A DNA stretch of 64,000 bases from Symbiodinium natans (lineage: Eukaryota > Sar > Dinophyceae > Suessiales > Symbiodiniaceae). The stretch's first letter is position 1. Each line of letters opens with the position of its first letter. The stretch covers positions 112,961-176,960 of the forward strand of contig CAJNDS010000746.1 of NCBI GenBank assembly GCA_905221605.1, given 5' to 3'. The translations under genes were made by a program, and so were the position numbers. Below the pieces are notes generated by a model. That model did no database searches. It was not told the origin of the DNA and saw nothing but the letters and a program-made list of their open reading frames with translations. Positions 10,124-21,000 of the stretch are shown one piece after another.

Positions 10124-10616
10124 ACCGCTACTAGGAATGAATGTTCGTGGTGAGTTTGTAAAGGTTTCAAAAAAAGGTTGTAATATACCAATGTGGTTTC
10201 CCTACTTAGAACCCTACTTGTAACCCTTCCATACATAGTCAGGCGCTATAGGCAGAAGCGGCCCTTGCAGTGTGGACAAAGTTAGCCACCGGGCCCCATG
10301 GGAAGATTTGACATGGGCGCGCCAGCTAGATGGTGTCCTACTATGCCCTTCCGGCCGCAGGTGTTGACGGGTACCCTAAGACCTAAATTTCGCCCTAAAC
10401 CCTAAACCCTAAACCCTGATAGTGCGGGTGTAGGAATAGGGCTTAAGTGCACCCATGGATCTTAGGATTTGTGGGTGGAATGGCGAAACATATTGTCATG
10501 GGTTCCGCTACCCCTATAAATAAGGCTGTTTAGGGATCATTTCGCCTAATAAGGCTATTAAAGGGGGGAACCTAGGAGATGTAGTATAGAGGGGGTAGTA
10601 GGGAGACCCATGATAT

Positions 10617-10712
10617 TTGGGTTTCCGAAAGTGGGCTTACTGGGGTCCTTTTTGTAAGGAGATTCTACTATTGGGGCACCTATATATTGGGGGCCCCGTA
10701 TTTTCGTTAGCC
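10617..10712. mobile_element. MITE-like palindrome, family K
   Basis: tttgggtttccgaaagtggg and ccccgtattttcgttagccc are diverged inverted arms. A related element lies at 51724-51831. The preceding 10124-10600 holds a short telomere-like run (10395-10418) and a palindromic stretch at about 10430-10620, with no supportable gene. Confidence 0.5.
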
Positions 10713-10949
10713 CCCATATGGGTCGATTCTGCTGATTCCGGGAGGCTCACACGGCCTGCCGAATCACAGGCATGAGTACTCAGGGAGCCCCACCGGCGCA
10801 ATATGACAGCCGGTTTGGCAATCCATAACTGTGTAACAGTATGTAACAGTATGTAAGAGTATGAAACAGCATGAAACCGTATATGCAACAGAATGTAACA
10901 GTATTGTGCCGCCAGACATATCCACAGATTTCTAGATTCCCTGAACCAG

Positions 10950-11081
10950 CGTCGGCACGGCACCCGTCGCCTCAAGCCTCATGTGCTTTTCTGAGGCCCC
11001 CAAGGGGAAGAGCGGCGCTGCCCCGTTCCCCGCCTACTGCCTGGAGGAGAACGTTTGCTTCTGTGCCGTCTCTTGGGATTG
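10950..11081 (+). CDS. Cys-containing exon, unknown protein
   Basis: From the 3' splice site (gaaccag) the frame reads VGTAPVASSLMCFSEAPKGK, then PAYCLEENVCFCAVSWDW, and ends at a GTATGT donor. Four cysteines and an acidic/aromatic tail suggest an extracytoplasmic or membrane-associated segment. Neighbours give no further clue. The other strand is also open but less protein-like. Confidence 0.45.
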
Positions 11082-11103
11082 GTATGTGGCATCCTGACAT
11101 AGG

Positions 11104-11176
11104 AACCCTAAACCCTAAACCCTAAACCCTAAACCCTAAACCCCTAAACCCCTAAACCCTATAAACCCTAAACCTA
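11104..11176. repeat. (CCCTAAA)n array
   Basis: About nine units with some CCCCTAAA variants. It faces the large TTTAGGG array at 11312-11419. Confidence 0.88.
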
Positions 11177-11311
11177 AATGGGAAGCAAAGACTGGACGAT
11201 ATCTCTGGGGAAGGATGGATGAACCCCGAACATCTGCCTGTGACCTTTGTCCAGAGCAGGTTCCGCACAGGCAGTGCAGTCAAGCCCACTGGTGTTGTAG
11301 CTTGGTTTGGG

Positions 11312-11419
11312 TTTTAGGGTTTAGGGTTTAGGGTTTAGGGTTTAGGGTTTAGGGTTTAGGGTTTAGGGTTTAGGGTTTAGGGTTTAGGGTTTAGGGTTTA
11401 GGGTTTAGGGTTTAGGGTT
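11312..11419. repeat. (TTTAGGG)n array, long
   Basis: About 15 nearly perfect units, one of the cleanest arrays in the window. Confidence 0.92.
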
Positions 11420-11478
11420 TCTTCTCTCTCTGACCTTTGTTGATGCACACAACTCTCTCACCGGCATCGGCAGTGCAG

Positions 11479-11593
11479 CGGAAACTCGCGGCAGGAGGAG
11501 ACGTTGCCCGCACCGGAAGAGCCGGCCCGAAGCGCAAATCCGAGTGGGCAGCTTGGGCCGGACAGGCCGAAGAATACTGCACGATGTGGAGAG
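11479..11593 (+). CDS. Basic exon, unknown protein
   Basis: After the acceptor (ggcagtgcag) the frame reads RKLAAGGDVARTGRAGPKRK and then SEWAAWAGQAEEYCTMWR before a GTCTGA donor. Ends in phase 1. The next 80 bp contain a short palindrome (aagagaccatga-type flank, ggggtgccctaataagagg). No family recognised. 11700-12235 holds TA/TCTA microsatellite sequence (11749-11775) and no clear gene. Confidence 0.4.
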
Positions 11594-12237
11594 GTCTGAA
11601 AATCATGGTCCCTTTTAAATTTTGGGGGGTGCCCTAATAAGAGGGGCCGCCTGCTACTAAGGACCCGAAAACGCACGATAATTTAGAGATGCACGTATAG
11701 TGAAGGTAGGATCCAGCATCGTATGAAAGATTGTAATCGTAGGTGTGTGTATATATATATATCTATCTATCTATATTTTTCTATATGTATTTAAACTGTT
11801 GTTCCCTGTGTCCGCTTACGCCGATTTTGAGCTGCAACATGATCTGAAAGGCTTATGGTCCGCTCACTTTACAGGCATATACGTTGTATAGCAGGGTTTA
11901 GGCATGGAAAGGGCGTGGTGCGTGTGTTTCCGTGGACTTTGATTCTTAAGACTACCTTTCGTTTTACGCATGGTTTCGTACTTTCTCGTAGGGTAGGTAG
12001 CGGATGCCTGTGTCAGGGGTTCCTTCCGTCTGGAAGTGGGATTCGGGGTTCCATCTCACCTGTGAGTCTTTCCCATGCCCTTTCTCTCCCTGGTGGGTTT
12101 AGGGTGTAGGGTTTAGGAATTAGGGTTAGCCCTAAGCCTTGCTTGGAGGATCACAGTACTTCGAGCCCCAATTCCAGCCGTACTCACAAGCCCCGTACGT
12201 CCTCTAAGTAGCTGACAGGTACACTTGCAATTGGGTT

Positions 12238-12350
12238 CCCTAAGGGTCCATGTACCTATAAAGTATATAATTTTGAGCCCTAAAGCTACTTTGTGGGAAC
12301 CCCTTTGAGGCCCACATAAAAACTAAATAGCTACATGGACCCTTAGGGTA
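12238..12350. mobile_element. MITE-like family C copy
   Basis: ctaagggtccatgtacctat and atagctacatggacccttag are inverted ends around gccctaaagctactttgtgg. Same family as 2539-2658. Confidence 0.6.
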
Positions 12351-12634
12351 AGTGCACCCTGGCTTCTTGGAAACGCCCTCGCAACAAAGCGCCTTAGGAA
12401 CGAACTGAACCCTAAAAAGGGTGTAAGCTCCATGTAACTTCACAGGGGTGATACAGTAGCTTAGGGTATGTGACCCCAATCTGGGGTTGCATGTCGTCTT
12501 TCACGGCCCTCACAAAGATGTAGAGGAAGCCTCCGCACCCTAAACCCTAAACCCTAAACCCCAAACCCTAAGCCCTAAACCCTAAACCCTAAACCCTAAA
12601 CACTAAACCTTTGTGTGAGGCCTTGTGCCCCCAG

Positions 12635-12692
12635 TTCCTCCGTCTCCTACTACGGCTCCTTGGAAGAGGAGGGGAGCCACACGGATTTCAGG
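12635..12692 (+). CDS. Short exon, unknown protein
   Basis: Located between a CCCTAAA array (12536-12607) and a TTTAGGG array (12694-12775). The acceptor gcccccag is followed by SSVSYYGSLEEEGSHTDF and then a GT donor next to the array. Confidence 0.35.
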
Positions 12693-12968
12693 GTGGGTTT
12701 AGGGTTTAGGGCTTATAGGCTTATAGGGTTTAGGGTTTAGGGTTTAGGGTTTAGGGTTTAGGGTTTAGGGTTTAGGGGCTCGTGTGACACACTGTCCTTT
12801 CTTGAGCAGGTTGGGCGGGCAGGGCAGAAAACAGGCGCGCGCCCTGGTACCAGTCAGGGGCACATGTTCTAAGTCTGAGTTCTAATGCCGCGGCCAGTCT
12901 TTTACATCGAGCGGATAGACTGCACTTCTACCCGGCCCCTAAACCCCCAACCCTAAACCCGAAACCCT

Positions 12969-13180
12969 ATATACCCTATGTACCCTATGTACCCTATATA
13001 CCCTATATACCCTATCTACCCTATATACCCTATATACCCTATATACCCTAAAATTATACCCTACATACCCTATAGACCCTATATACCCTAGATACCCTAG
13101 ATACCCTATATATACCCTATATACCTATATACCTTATAATTATACCCTATATACCCTATAAACCCTATATACCCTTAAGC
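12969..13180. repeat. Minisatellite of TATACCC-type units
   Basis: Ten-base units of the form ctatataccc repeat with drift (tatgtaccc, tagataccc). It resembles a CCCTAAA array in which the A run has become TATATA. It ends just before a GC-rich island (13186-13265). Confidence 0.85.
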
Positions 13181-13287
13181 CTCTACGGCCCCCGTGCTTT
13201 CGCAAGAGCCCTGGCAAGCCCGGAGCCCTGAACCCAAGGCTCGCTGGCCGGGCGGGGCCTAAAGAAGGCCTCCATTGCACCTGTGCT

Positions 13288-13382
13288 GGGGTTTAGGGTT
13301 TAGGGTTTAGGGTTTAGGGTTTAGGGTTTAGGGTTTAGGGTTTAGGGTTTAGGGTTTAGGGTTTAGGGTTTAGGGTTTAGGG
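13288..13382. repeat. (TTTAGGG)n array
   Basis: About 13 perfect units, followed by a degenerate family-B palindrome (13405-13493) and a second palindromic stretch (13524-13620). An open plus frame at 13642-13962 could contain exons but I could not define splice sites. Confidence 0.9.
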
Positions 13383-14164
13383 TGTCGGTCGAGAGGGGTG
13401 GAGGTGGGGGATGTAGCAGTCCTTCATAGGTATCATAATTGGGGGGTACTATAATCCCTATGAAGGACTTTTAGTATAAGGGGGATCATCCCAAGGTGGA
13501 GGCTGTATTCGGGGTCTGCGCTACAAGGAGGGGTCCCTTTTACGACTTTAGTTGAGGGACATATAACCAAAGTTAGGATCCTTACAACCCAATGTAGGGT
13601 ACTTATATCGCTACTTGTAACGAGGGGGGGCCGCTCCTTGTATGTTATGGACGATTGTGGACTCTCCTGCATCAGACTGGATGTCCAAGAGGGGCTCATA
13701 TAGCTTTACTCGGTCAATGCCCATATTATATGCAGGTCGTCTCATTTGCGCCGCTAAAGCGCAGGCAATCTACAGACATGCCAAAGCTAATTTCTCTATG
13801 AGCTCACACACTGCCACATGTGCATGCAATATGCAAAATGAGCAGTCATCCACAGTCCACCTCAAAAGCAAGGTTTGTAGGGTGTTTCGTGGTGACAGGC
13901 GTGGGGAATCCGGGGTTTTACGGGATTTCGAGCAGTTGTGGGGGTCCGACATTTCGCGGTAGATGAGAGCGAAGGGTTCTGTATACGTATGTATTTCTGA
14001 ACGACTCTACCTGAGGGACAAGTAGAGTGATCGAATCTGAACCCTAAACCGTAAACCCTCAAAAACAAAACCCGAAGTCAGTGGAACCCAAGGTGTGACA
14101 AAGGATACCCACAAGGTTTAGGGGATCGGTATGGGACCAATGAGAGTTAGGGCCGATTCTGAGG

Positions 14165-14285
14165 CCCTAAACCCTAAACCCGTAAACCCCTAAACCCCTA
14201 AACCCCTAAACCCCTAAACCCCTAAACCCCTAAACCCCTAAACCCCTAAACCCCTAAACCCCTAAACCCCTAAACCCCTAAACCC
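14165..14285. repeat. CCCCTAAA array (8-bp unit)
   Basis: About 13 units of CCCCTAAA, an 8-bp variant of the 7-bp unit, homogenised over 120 bp. It lies 60 bp 5' of the exon at 14343. Confidence 0.88.
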
Positions 14286-14342
14286 CAAACCCTATACCCT
14301 AAGTTTCAGGCTATTGGCTTGGTTTCCTTTTGGGGCCCATAG

Positions 14343-14426
14343 GCATCTGATGCTAAGGTGCTCTCCGCCGCCGATGCGGCCGTGCGCGAGGGCAAGTCTG
14401 GATTGGAGAACCTCCAGCGTCGGCAG
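14343..14426 (+). CDS. Helical exon, unknown protein
   Basis: The acceptor cccatag is followed by 28 codons in phase 0, reading ASDAKVLSAADAAVREGKSG then LENLQRRQ, to a CAG/GTGGCG donor. Strong helix composition. The frame stays open a little past the donor, then meets the TTTAGGG array at 14456. Confidence 0.45.
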
Positions 14427-14571
14427 GTGGCGATCGATGTTGTGTTTTTTGGAAGGGTTTAGGGTTTAGGGTTTAGGGTTTAGGGTTTAGGGTTTGGGGG
14501 TTTAGGGTTTGGGGGTTTAGGGGGTTTAGGGGGTTTAGGGGGTTTCGGGGTCAGGGGTTAGGGGTTAGGGT

Positions 14572-14669
14572 TAGGATGTTCCCCCTTACACTAACAGTGC
14601 TTAATTGGGATTCTACTAGGAGGTACTATAATCCTTTTTGAGGACTGTTAGTATAAGGGGACCATCCCA
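14572..14669. mobile_element. MITE-like family B copy
   Basis: ggatgttcccccttacacta and gttagtataaggggaccatc are inverted ends. It follows a run of TTTAGGG variants (14456-14560). 14700-15330 holds further telomere-like runs (14775-14845, 14913-14952, 15180-15245) and no supportable exon. Confidence 0.65.
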
Positions 14670-15331
14670 AGATTTCGGGCTGCTAGAGGGAGATGGGGAG
14701 CATGATCATGGAAGTTCAATAGCCCCGAGCACGAGCCAACGGGAGCCTACGGACCTCATGTAGACCTAGAGAACGGGTTTAGGGTTCAGGGTTTAGGGTT
14801 TAGGGTTTAGGATTTTGGGTTCAGGGTTTAGGGTTTAGGGTGTAGAGACCCAGAGAACGGGTTGAGCTGAAAGGTCCATCATGTCCTTAAATTTAAGCTT
14901 GCTATCGTCTGCTAAACCTAAACCCTAAACCCTAAACCCTAAACCCTAAACTGGATTACTCCGCAGAGGCAAGCTCTTTCAGCAGGGGGAACTTTGAACC
15001 AGAAGCCCCAAACCTCCACACCCTACACCGCATTGTTACCTTCGCATATAATTCCCAGCAAAGTTTTCTTTCATAAGAATTGTCCTAGGAAATTTCGCAT
15101 GATATCCTCGGAATTTGCATAGACGTTTTTCGTACTCCGTCCAAGGCGGTCGCAAAACCAAAAAACCGAAAAACCCAAGACCCTAAAAACCCTAAACCCA
15201 AAAACCCAAAAAACTAAACCCTAAACCCCCAAAACCCTAAACCCATGCGGCAGAAACCCTACTGGGCTCCTGAAGGTGCTAGGCTCGATCGACATCGCGA
15301 GAAGCATCGAGGAGCTACAGGTCTGAGAGCT

Positions 15332-15540
15332 TAGGGTTTTGGGTTAGGGTTTAGGGTTTAGGGTTTAGGGTTTAGGGTTTAGGGTTTAGGGTTTAGGGTT
15401 TAGGGTTTAGGGTTTAGGGTTTAGGGTTTAGGGTTTAGGGTTTAGGGTTTAACCCCAAATTGGGTCTTATACCCTATACTACTGCATCTTGATCAAGGTA
15501 TATGGACCTTAAACCCTTTTAGGGGTTCATGTCGTCCCTA
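15332..15540. repeat. (TTTAGGG)n array fused to a family-D element
   Basis: About 17 units (15332-15450) end in tttaaccccaaattgggtct, which is the family-D palindrome without its outer end (cttggagacgaaatg). The right arm continues to about 15540 (aggggttcatgtcgtccc). The array has replaced the element's left terminus. Confidence 0.6.
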
Positions 15541-15596
15541 TAGGGTTGGGATGTCTTACTTTTGCGCTTAGGGGTTTTATCAGGATCATCATGTAG

Positions 15597-16244
15597 GATT
15601 CTGGTTCAGAGGGCCTTAGAAGCGACATCTTCTCAGGGCTTTCTGAAGGTGCACTGTGCAAAGTAGGGCTCCTTGCACACCCTCCTCTTGAGGCGGTGAT
15701 TGCGTCGAGGCTTCCCGAGATGGATCCCTTTGCCTGCACCATGGCGCTGCACCGCCTGGCGCGCTACAGCCACGACGTGGACAAGCACGCGGCCAACGCT
15801 CGGGCGGCGCGGCCCGTGGCCTTAAACCCGACGCGCGGCTCCCTGTCTCAGAGGGAGCAGCGGCTGTGGCGCGCCAGCTTCTCGGCGTCCGTGAAGCAGC
15901 ACCCATCCTTCGCCGTCCTTCTGGAGCGGATTGGGAGCGCAGAGGCCCTGAAGCACGCGCAGCCGCGCCAGTTGGCCAACATGTCCTGGGCCCTGGCGCG
16001 CCTCCGCGCGCTGGAGGGCCTCCCCCTCCTGCGCGCCGCCGCGCGACGCTGTGCTGCCAGGGAGGGTCCTGGAGAGTGGGATCCTATGAGCATCTCGCTG
16101 ATTCCCTGGAGCTTGGCAACCATGAACGTTGCGGAGCCTTGGCCGCTTCAGTGCATGCAGCGTAGCTTTGTAGACGTCGTTGAGCAAGATCCGCACCAAG
16201 TCACGAAAGCTCGCGTAGCGAAGCTGGAGTTTTATCCGCTTTAG
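15597..16244 (+). CDS. OPR/HPR-type helical repeat protein, large exon
   Basis: This is the longest clear exon in the window: 215 open codons from an acceptor (catgtag) to TAG. Early residues read GALCKVGLLAHPPLEAVIAS. In the middle QPRQLANMSWALARLRALEG and later SLIPWSLATMNVAEP show the PxxLANxxWAxAxL signature. That signature is found in octotricopeptide/heptatricopeptide-type repeats of alveolates and green algae, which usually bind organellar RNA. GC is about 65%, unlike the flanks. A donor may exist before the stop, so it is either a 3'-terminal exon or the first part of the gene family continued at 18 kb. Confidence 0.65.
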   Translation, partial: DSGSEGLRSDIFSGLSEGALCKVGLLAHPPLEAVIASRLPEMDPFACTMALHRLARYSHDVDKHAANARAARPVALNPTRGSLSQREQRLWRASFSASVKQHPSFAVLLERIGSAEALKHAQPRQLANMSWALARLRALEGLPLLRAAARRCAAREGPGEWDPMSISLIPWSLATMNVAEPWPLQCMQRSFVDVVEQDPHQVTKARVAKLEFYPL

Positions 16245-16295
16245 CAGCAGGGGGCCGACCACGGCCAGAAAACAGCGTATTATTGATACTATCTT

Positions 16296-16296
16296 A

Positions 16297-16327
<31 letters not shown>

Positions 16328-16452
16328 GTAAATTGATATATCACACGAATTCCTTGGTTTTGGAGGGGGGGGGAGGGGGGGGGGGGGGTTAAATTGATAC
16401 ATCACACCAATTCCCTGGTTTTGGAGGGGGGGGGGGGGGGGGGGGGGGGCGT
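16296..16452. repeat. Three poly-G minisatellite units
   Basis: Runs of 20-30 G alternate with taaattgatatatcacac and aattccttggttttggag, giving a repeat of about 65-75 bp present nearly three times. The G runs can form quadruplexes and their lengths are unlikely to be exact in the assembly. An open plus frame at 16600-16911 has a hydrophobic stretch (WALPALSLATLLLLPAPELS) but no firm splice sites. Confidence 0.8.
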
Positions 16453-17700
16453 AAATTGATATATCAATACCTTAAGGGGAGGCGTTTTTACGTCAAGACC
16501 TGACTCCGACGCGTGTTGACCGCAGCGCGTGAGTCAGGCTCCCAGCACAACATGCGTCGCCGCCCACTAGTGATGTGTTGATTGCAACAAGCTAGTTGAT
16601 TGCAAGAAGCTAGTATCTACCCAACACTGCGACGGCTGAAAAGAAGACGCTGGCCCCTCAAGCATGCCTCCAACTGGGCCCTGCCCGCACTTTCTCTTGC
16701 AACTTTGCTCTTGCTTCCGGCCCCCGAGCTTTCGTCCTCCCTGCCTCCGGCCCTCAAGTCGACTTATACAGCCGAAATAGGTCGCAGCTGGATGGGTCGA
16801 ACATACCTTATACGATGTGGTCATGCAATGTGGCACCCAACTGCAGTTAAGGAGCTTCACAGCTCAGCTGAGATGGTGGACATGGTCAGGCGAGTGATGG
16901 GTACCGTATAGTCATGCAAGAAGCCATCCTAAACCCTCATTGTGGTGGAAGCCCTATCCACCTAACCCCCTCCATCGGATGACTGTCATTTGTGAGCATT
17001 GCGGATGCAAAATGGCCTTGGCAGTTTAGGGCTCCAGTGTCGGCTTCAGCGTGTAGCGCCTTTCCGTTGTAACATGCAGGAGTGTTGCTTACAACGAGGG
17101 AGTCTGCACACGGATCATACAACGGTTCAGAAGATGCTTTCTGCGCAGGTCCATCAACGCAGCCATCCGTGAACAGGGGAGCGCGTCATGGCCACCAGGT
17201 GACCTGTCACGAGCGCCCTGGACTGAAACCGTGAAACCTGAAACCTGTGAAACCCTGAAACCCCCGTGAAGGCTAGCCAGAGAGGCCCCAGCAGCGCGAG
17301 GAACTAGGCTTCGAATTCATCCTAAACCCTAAAACCCTAAACCCCAAGCCCCAAGCCCCAGACCCTAAGCCCTAAACCCTGAACCCTAAACCCTATAAGC
17401 CCTAGCTCGAGGTCCACGGCATGAAGTAGAAGAACAGCGAACAGGTACTCTCCTGTTGGGCGAACTGGTGTTCTCACAACATGTCAGGGTTTAGGGTTTA
17501 GGGTTTAGGGTTTAAGCCATCTTCGACAGCCGCTGCCCGATGAAACCGAATCTTCCGGACAAACCCTCACACTGCGCCTCCTGATATCCTAGCCTACTTT
17601 CCGTAGCAAGACGCTCAGGGATGGTACGGCAGAGAGATAGAGAAACCCTAAACCTCCTAAACTCTAGATGTCTAGAAACCCCTAAACCCCAAACCAAAAC

Positions 17701-17809
17701 CCAAAGGATCCATGTACCTAAATAGTATACACTCGGGCCCTAAAGCTACTACATAGGAACCCCTTTAAGGCCCAAGTTTATACTATATAGGTACATGGAT
17801 CCTTAGGGT
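17701..17809. mobile_element. MITE-like family C copy
   Basis: Nearly identical to 2539-2658 over its whole length (ggatccatgtacctaaatag ... aggtacatggatccttaggg). The close match between copies 15 kb apart suggests recent spread. 16912-17700 otherwise holds degenerate telomere-like words (17322-17400, 17487-17515) and no supportable gene. Confidence 0.7.
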
Positions 17810-18008
17810 AAGGTACCAGACAAGTCTCGTAGTCAGCCCTGTGGTGTGGACTCGCCCCGGCTGTGCAGACAAGGAGCAAAAAACCCTAAGCTGCTCGGGT
17901 CCGGGTTGCCGTAAAAAAAAAACCCTCCAGGCCAAACAGGGTACCCATGTTATTCCCAGGCTAAACCCTAAACCCTAAACCCTAAAAGCCCCAAGTTCAA
18001 ACCCTGAG

Positions 18009-21000
18009 GTGCTCTGGTCCTGGGCCAAGTTGGCGCAGAGGGACGACACGTTCTTCCGTAGGGCGAGCTGCTTGATCACGTCCCTGGGAGACGACATGGA
18101 CCCCGAAAAGGGTTTAAGGCCCACATGCCCTTAATGAGGGTTAAGGTGTAGGGTTTAGGGTTTAGGGTTTAGGGTTTAGGGTTACAGTAGAAGAGGGTAT
18201 AAGACCCCAATGTTAGGCTTCATTTCGTCTCCAAGGTCCTTCATGCCGGAGTACACGCCTCTTGGAGCCGACTGTATGCCTGGGCTGTTGTTTGGGATGA
18301 TTTTAAATTTCGGAAATTTTCCCTAAACCCTAAACCCTAAACCCTAACCCCTAAACCCGAAACCCGAAACCCGAAACCCTAAACCCTAAACCCTTCTTTC
18401 CTTATAAGGGAACCTATTCAGAAATAAATTTCAAAGGTTTTTCAGCACAGCCCAGATGAGGGGTGCCCAGAATTTCTGGAGACTATAGTTGAATTATGTT
18501 GTTTGCCACTTTTTTGTTACTAAGTTCGTTTGTGAATATATCATTTGATGATTTTATTGCTTCAAATAGTGTGTGATTTTTATTGAGGCTTTGTGTGGCC
18601 CCTTGTGGCCCTTGTGCTTGCGGTGTAATGAGTTTTGCTTGGGATCAAGTAGCCGACCTTGTTCAGCAGGATGCTTTTTGCCTTCTAGGCGTGCCACTGC
18701 AGCGACCCCAAACCCCAAACCCCAAACCCCAAACCCCAAACCCCAAACCCCAAACCCCAAACCCCAAACCCCAAACCCCAAACCCCAAACCCCAAACCCC
18801 AAACCCCAAACCCCAAACCCCAAACCCCAAACCCCAAACCCCAACCCCAAACCCCCAACCCCAAACCCCAAACCCCAAACCCCAAACCCCAAACCCCAAA
18901 CCCCAAACCCCAAACCCCAAACCCCAAACCCTAAACCCTAAACCCTAAACCTAGTAGATCCATACATTTGGAGCAAGTTCTTGAAGACGCTCTCTGCTGT
19001 GGATTGCACTAAGTGACCCACTTGGAGGTTCATGGTACCGATTAGAACTGTACTGATAACCATATTAGGGCACTTAAGGGGCTTATAAGTGGGTTATAAG
19101 TACAGTTATAATTTCTTAGTAAGGACCCCTAAACCCTAAACCCTAAACCCTAAGTACCATGAACCTTCAAGCAAGGCCAAGCCAGCTGGCGCAGACCGTG
19201 TGGGCATTTGCCACCGTGGCGCCCCAGGACCCCTGCAACCCTCGACGCAAATCTCTGATACCCCGGTTTAGGGTTTAGGGTTTAGGGTTTAGTGTTTAGG
19301 GTTTAGGGTACCCTACCTACAACCCAAAAAGCTGTACTCAGAGGGCCCACACCCCTACTCAGGCAGCGGGCTGGGATAAAGGCTCCAATCATCTGAAATC
19401 TGAAGTTCGAATCCCTTGAAAGTCCCACCAAAATTGCGGTTTAGCGTGCATCTCCCCTGAGAGTGCTCATCCGGGTTTAGGGTTTAGGGTTTAGGGTTTA
19501 GGGTTTAGGGGGTCTACCCGAAGGGATCCAGGACCTTGTTGAGAACCCTAAAGCCCTCAAGCATCCTCGAGCCATGAGCCAGAGACCCCTGCAAGGACGC
19601 CTGTGGACACTTCTTCCCGAAGGCCACTCCAAATCGCAAGGGGGGGGGGGGGGGGGGGGGGAGGGAGTTTCAGTATTGGAGAGCTCTGGTTTGGGTGCTT
19701 GTAGGGTTTGTAAATGGGGTATTGCAAGGTCTTTAGAGCCTGTATGGGTTTACGTCTTGGGGTTGAAGGTTTCTGGGGCTCGTAGGGTTTGGGGTCTGCT
19801 TTTGCGAACGATGCCTGAAGGTCCAAAGGAAGGCAAATGGCAAATGTTGGAGTTTTTGGAGTAGGGCAATGTATGCCCTAAGAATCTTGGGGACCGAAGC
19901 CCACACATAAGCTAAGCGCTTTCAGGAACTCGGTGTCCTATGTAGAACCACTCCAAGGGCATATGAGTTACCTACCCCACCAGCTGCCCCTAGCTTAAAC
20001 TCTAAACCCCTAAACCCTCTTTACTCCTCTCTGCGGACTGGTAGCGGCACGGCTGCTGCAGAATCGCAACCCATATCCCCCAAACCCTCGTCCGCTAAGC
20101 CCCCTAAACCCGAATCCCCCAAACCCTAAACCCTAAACCCTAAACCCTAAACCCTAAACCCTAAACTCTTCGCAAAGCCCCTCCTTTAAGAAAGGCTGCC
20201 GACGCGATGCTCTACGCAGGGGCGCCCGGCGCTGCCTCGCACGCTTCGGGGCTGCCTCTCAGCCAGAAAGTGGTAGCCAGGACGAAGGTTTAGGGTTTAG
20301 GGTTTAGGGTTTAGGGTTTAGGGTCTAGGGTTTAGGGTTTTGGGTTTTGGGTTTGGGGTTTGGAGTTTAGTTTTTTTGCAAAAGCAACATGTACTCTTTG
20401 CTGCAAGGTGTTGAAACGAACTTTATGTGGAACTCCTCGCTGAAGCTACCTGTGTGAAACAGGTCGCTTGGATTACTTGTCTCGCTTGGGGTCAGACTTT
20501 GGGAAGAACTGGGAACACCTGGCGTACTTGTATCACCTGGATCACTTGCGACACTTTGATCGCTTGGATCACAAAGAATGCGTGGCGCACTTTCGTGGCG
20601 CAGTTTCGTCACAACTGGGGCACATTCATGCTTGGGCCACTGGAAACACTCATTCACTGAGTCACTTGGAACCCTAAACCCTAAACCCTAAACACTCATT
20701 CACTGAGTCACCTGGGACACTGGGGTCACCTGGGTGATTTGGGACACTTGGGTCACTTTGACCACCCGGAGCACTTCGAGCTAGGGCCGCTGGCACTCGG
20801 TTCCAGTGGCGTGTTACAAAGGGCACTTGGGTCATTTATGTCGCCTTGTGACACGCAAGACACACTTGAGACCTTGGTGTCACTTGGGTCAGAACACTTG
20901 GGCTTGGGGAGGAATTGGAGAACGCTTTGGGTCTCTGGGGGTCACTTGGGACACATGGAGCACTTGGGTTCATACGGGCACTTGGGACACTTCGGTCACC

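Noticed and set aside
15616-16262. Antisense and alternative frames over the large OPR-type exon
   Set aside because: They are Arg/Ala/Gly-rich shadows of the GC-rich plus-strand exon, which carries the LANMSWALARL signature.
18554-18948. Long open frames on both strands over the CCCCAAA array
   Set aside because: They encode only the translated 7-bp repeat and exist in all phases; no gene.
19340-19435. tRNA-like stretch with a B-box-like GTTCGAATCCC
   Set aside because: No acceptor, anticodon or T stem of normal length could be paired on either strand.
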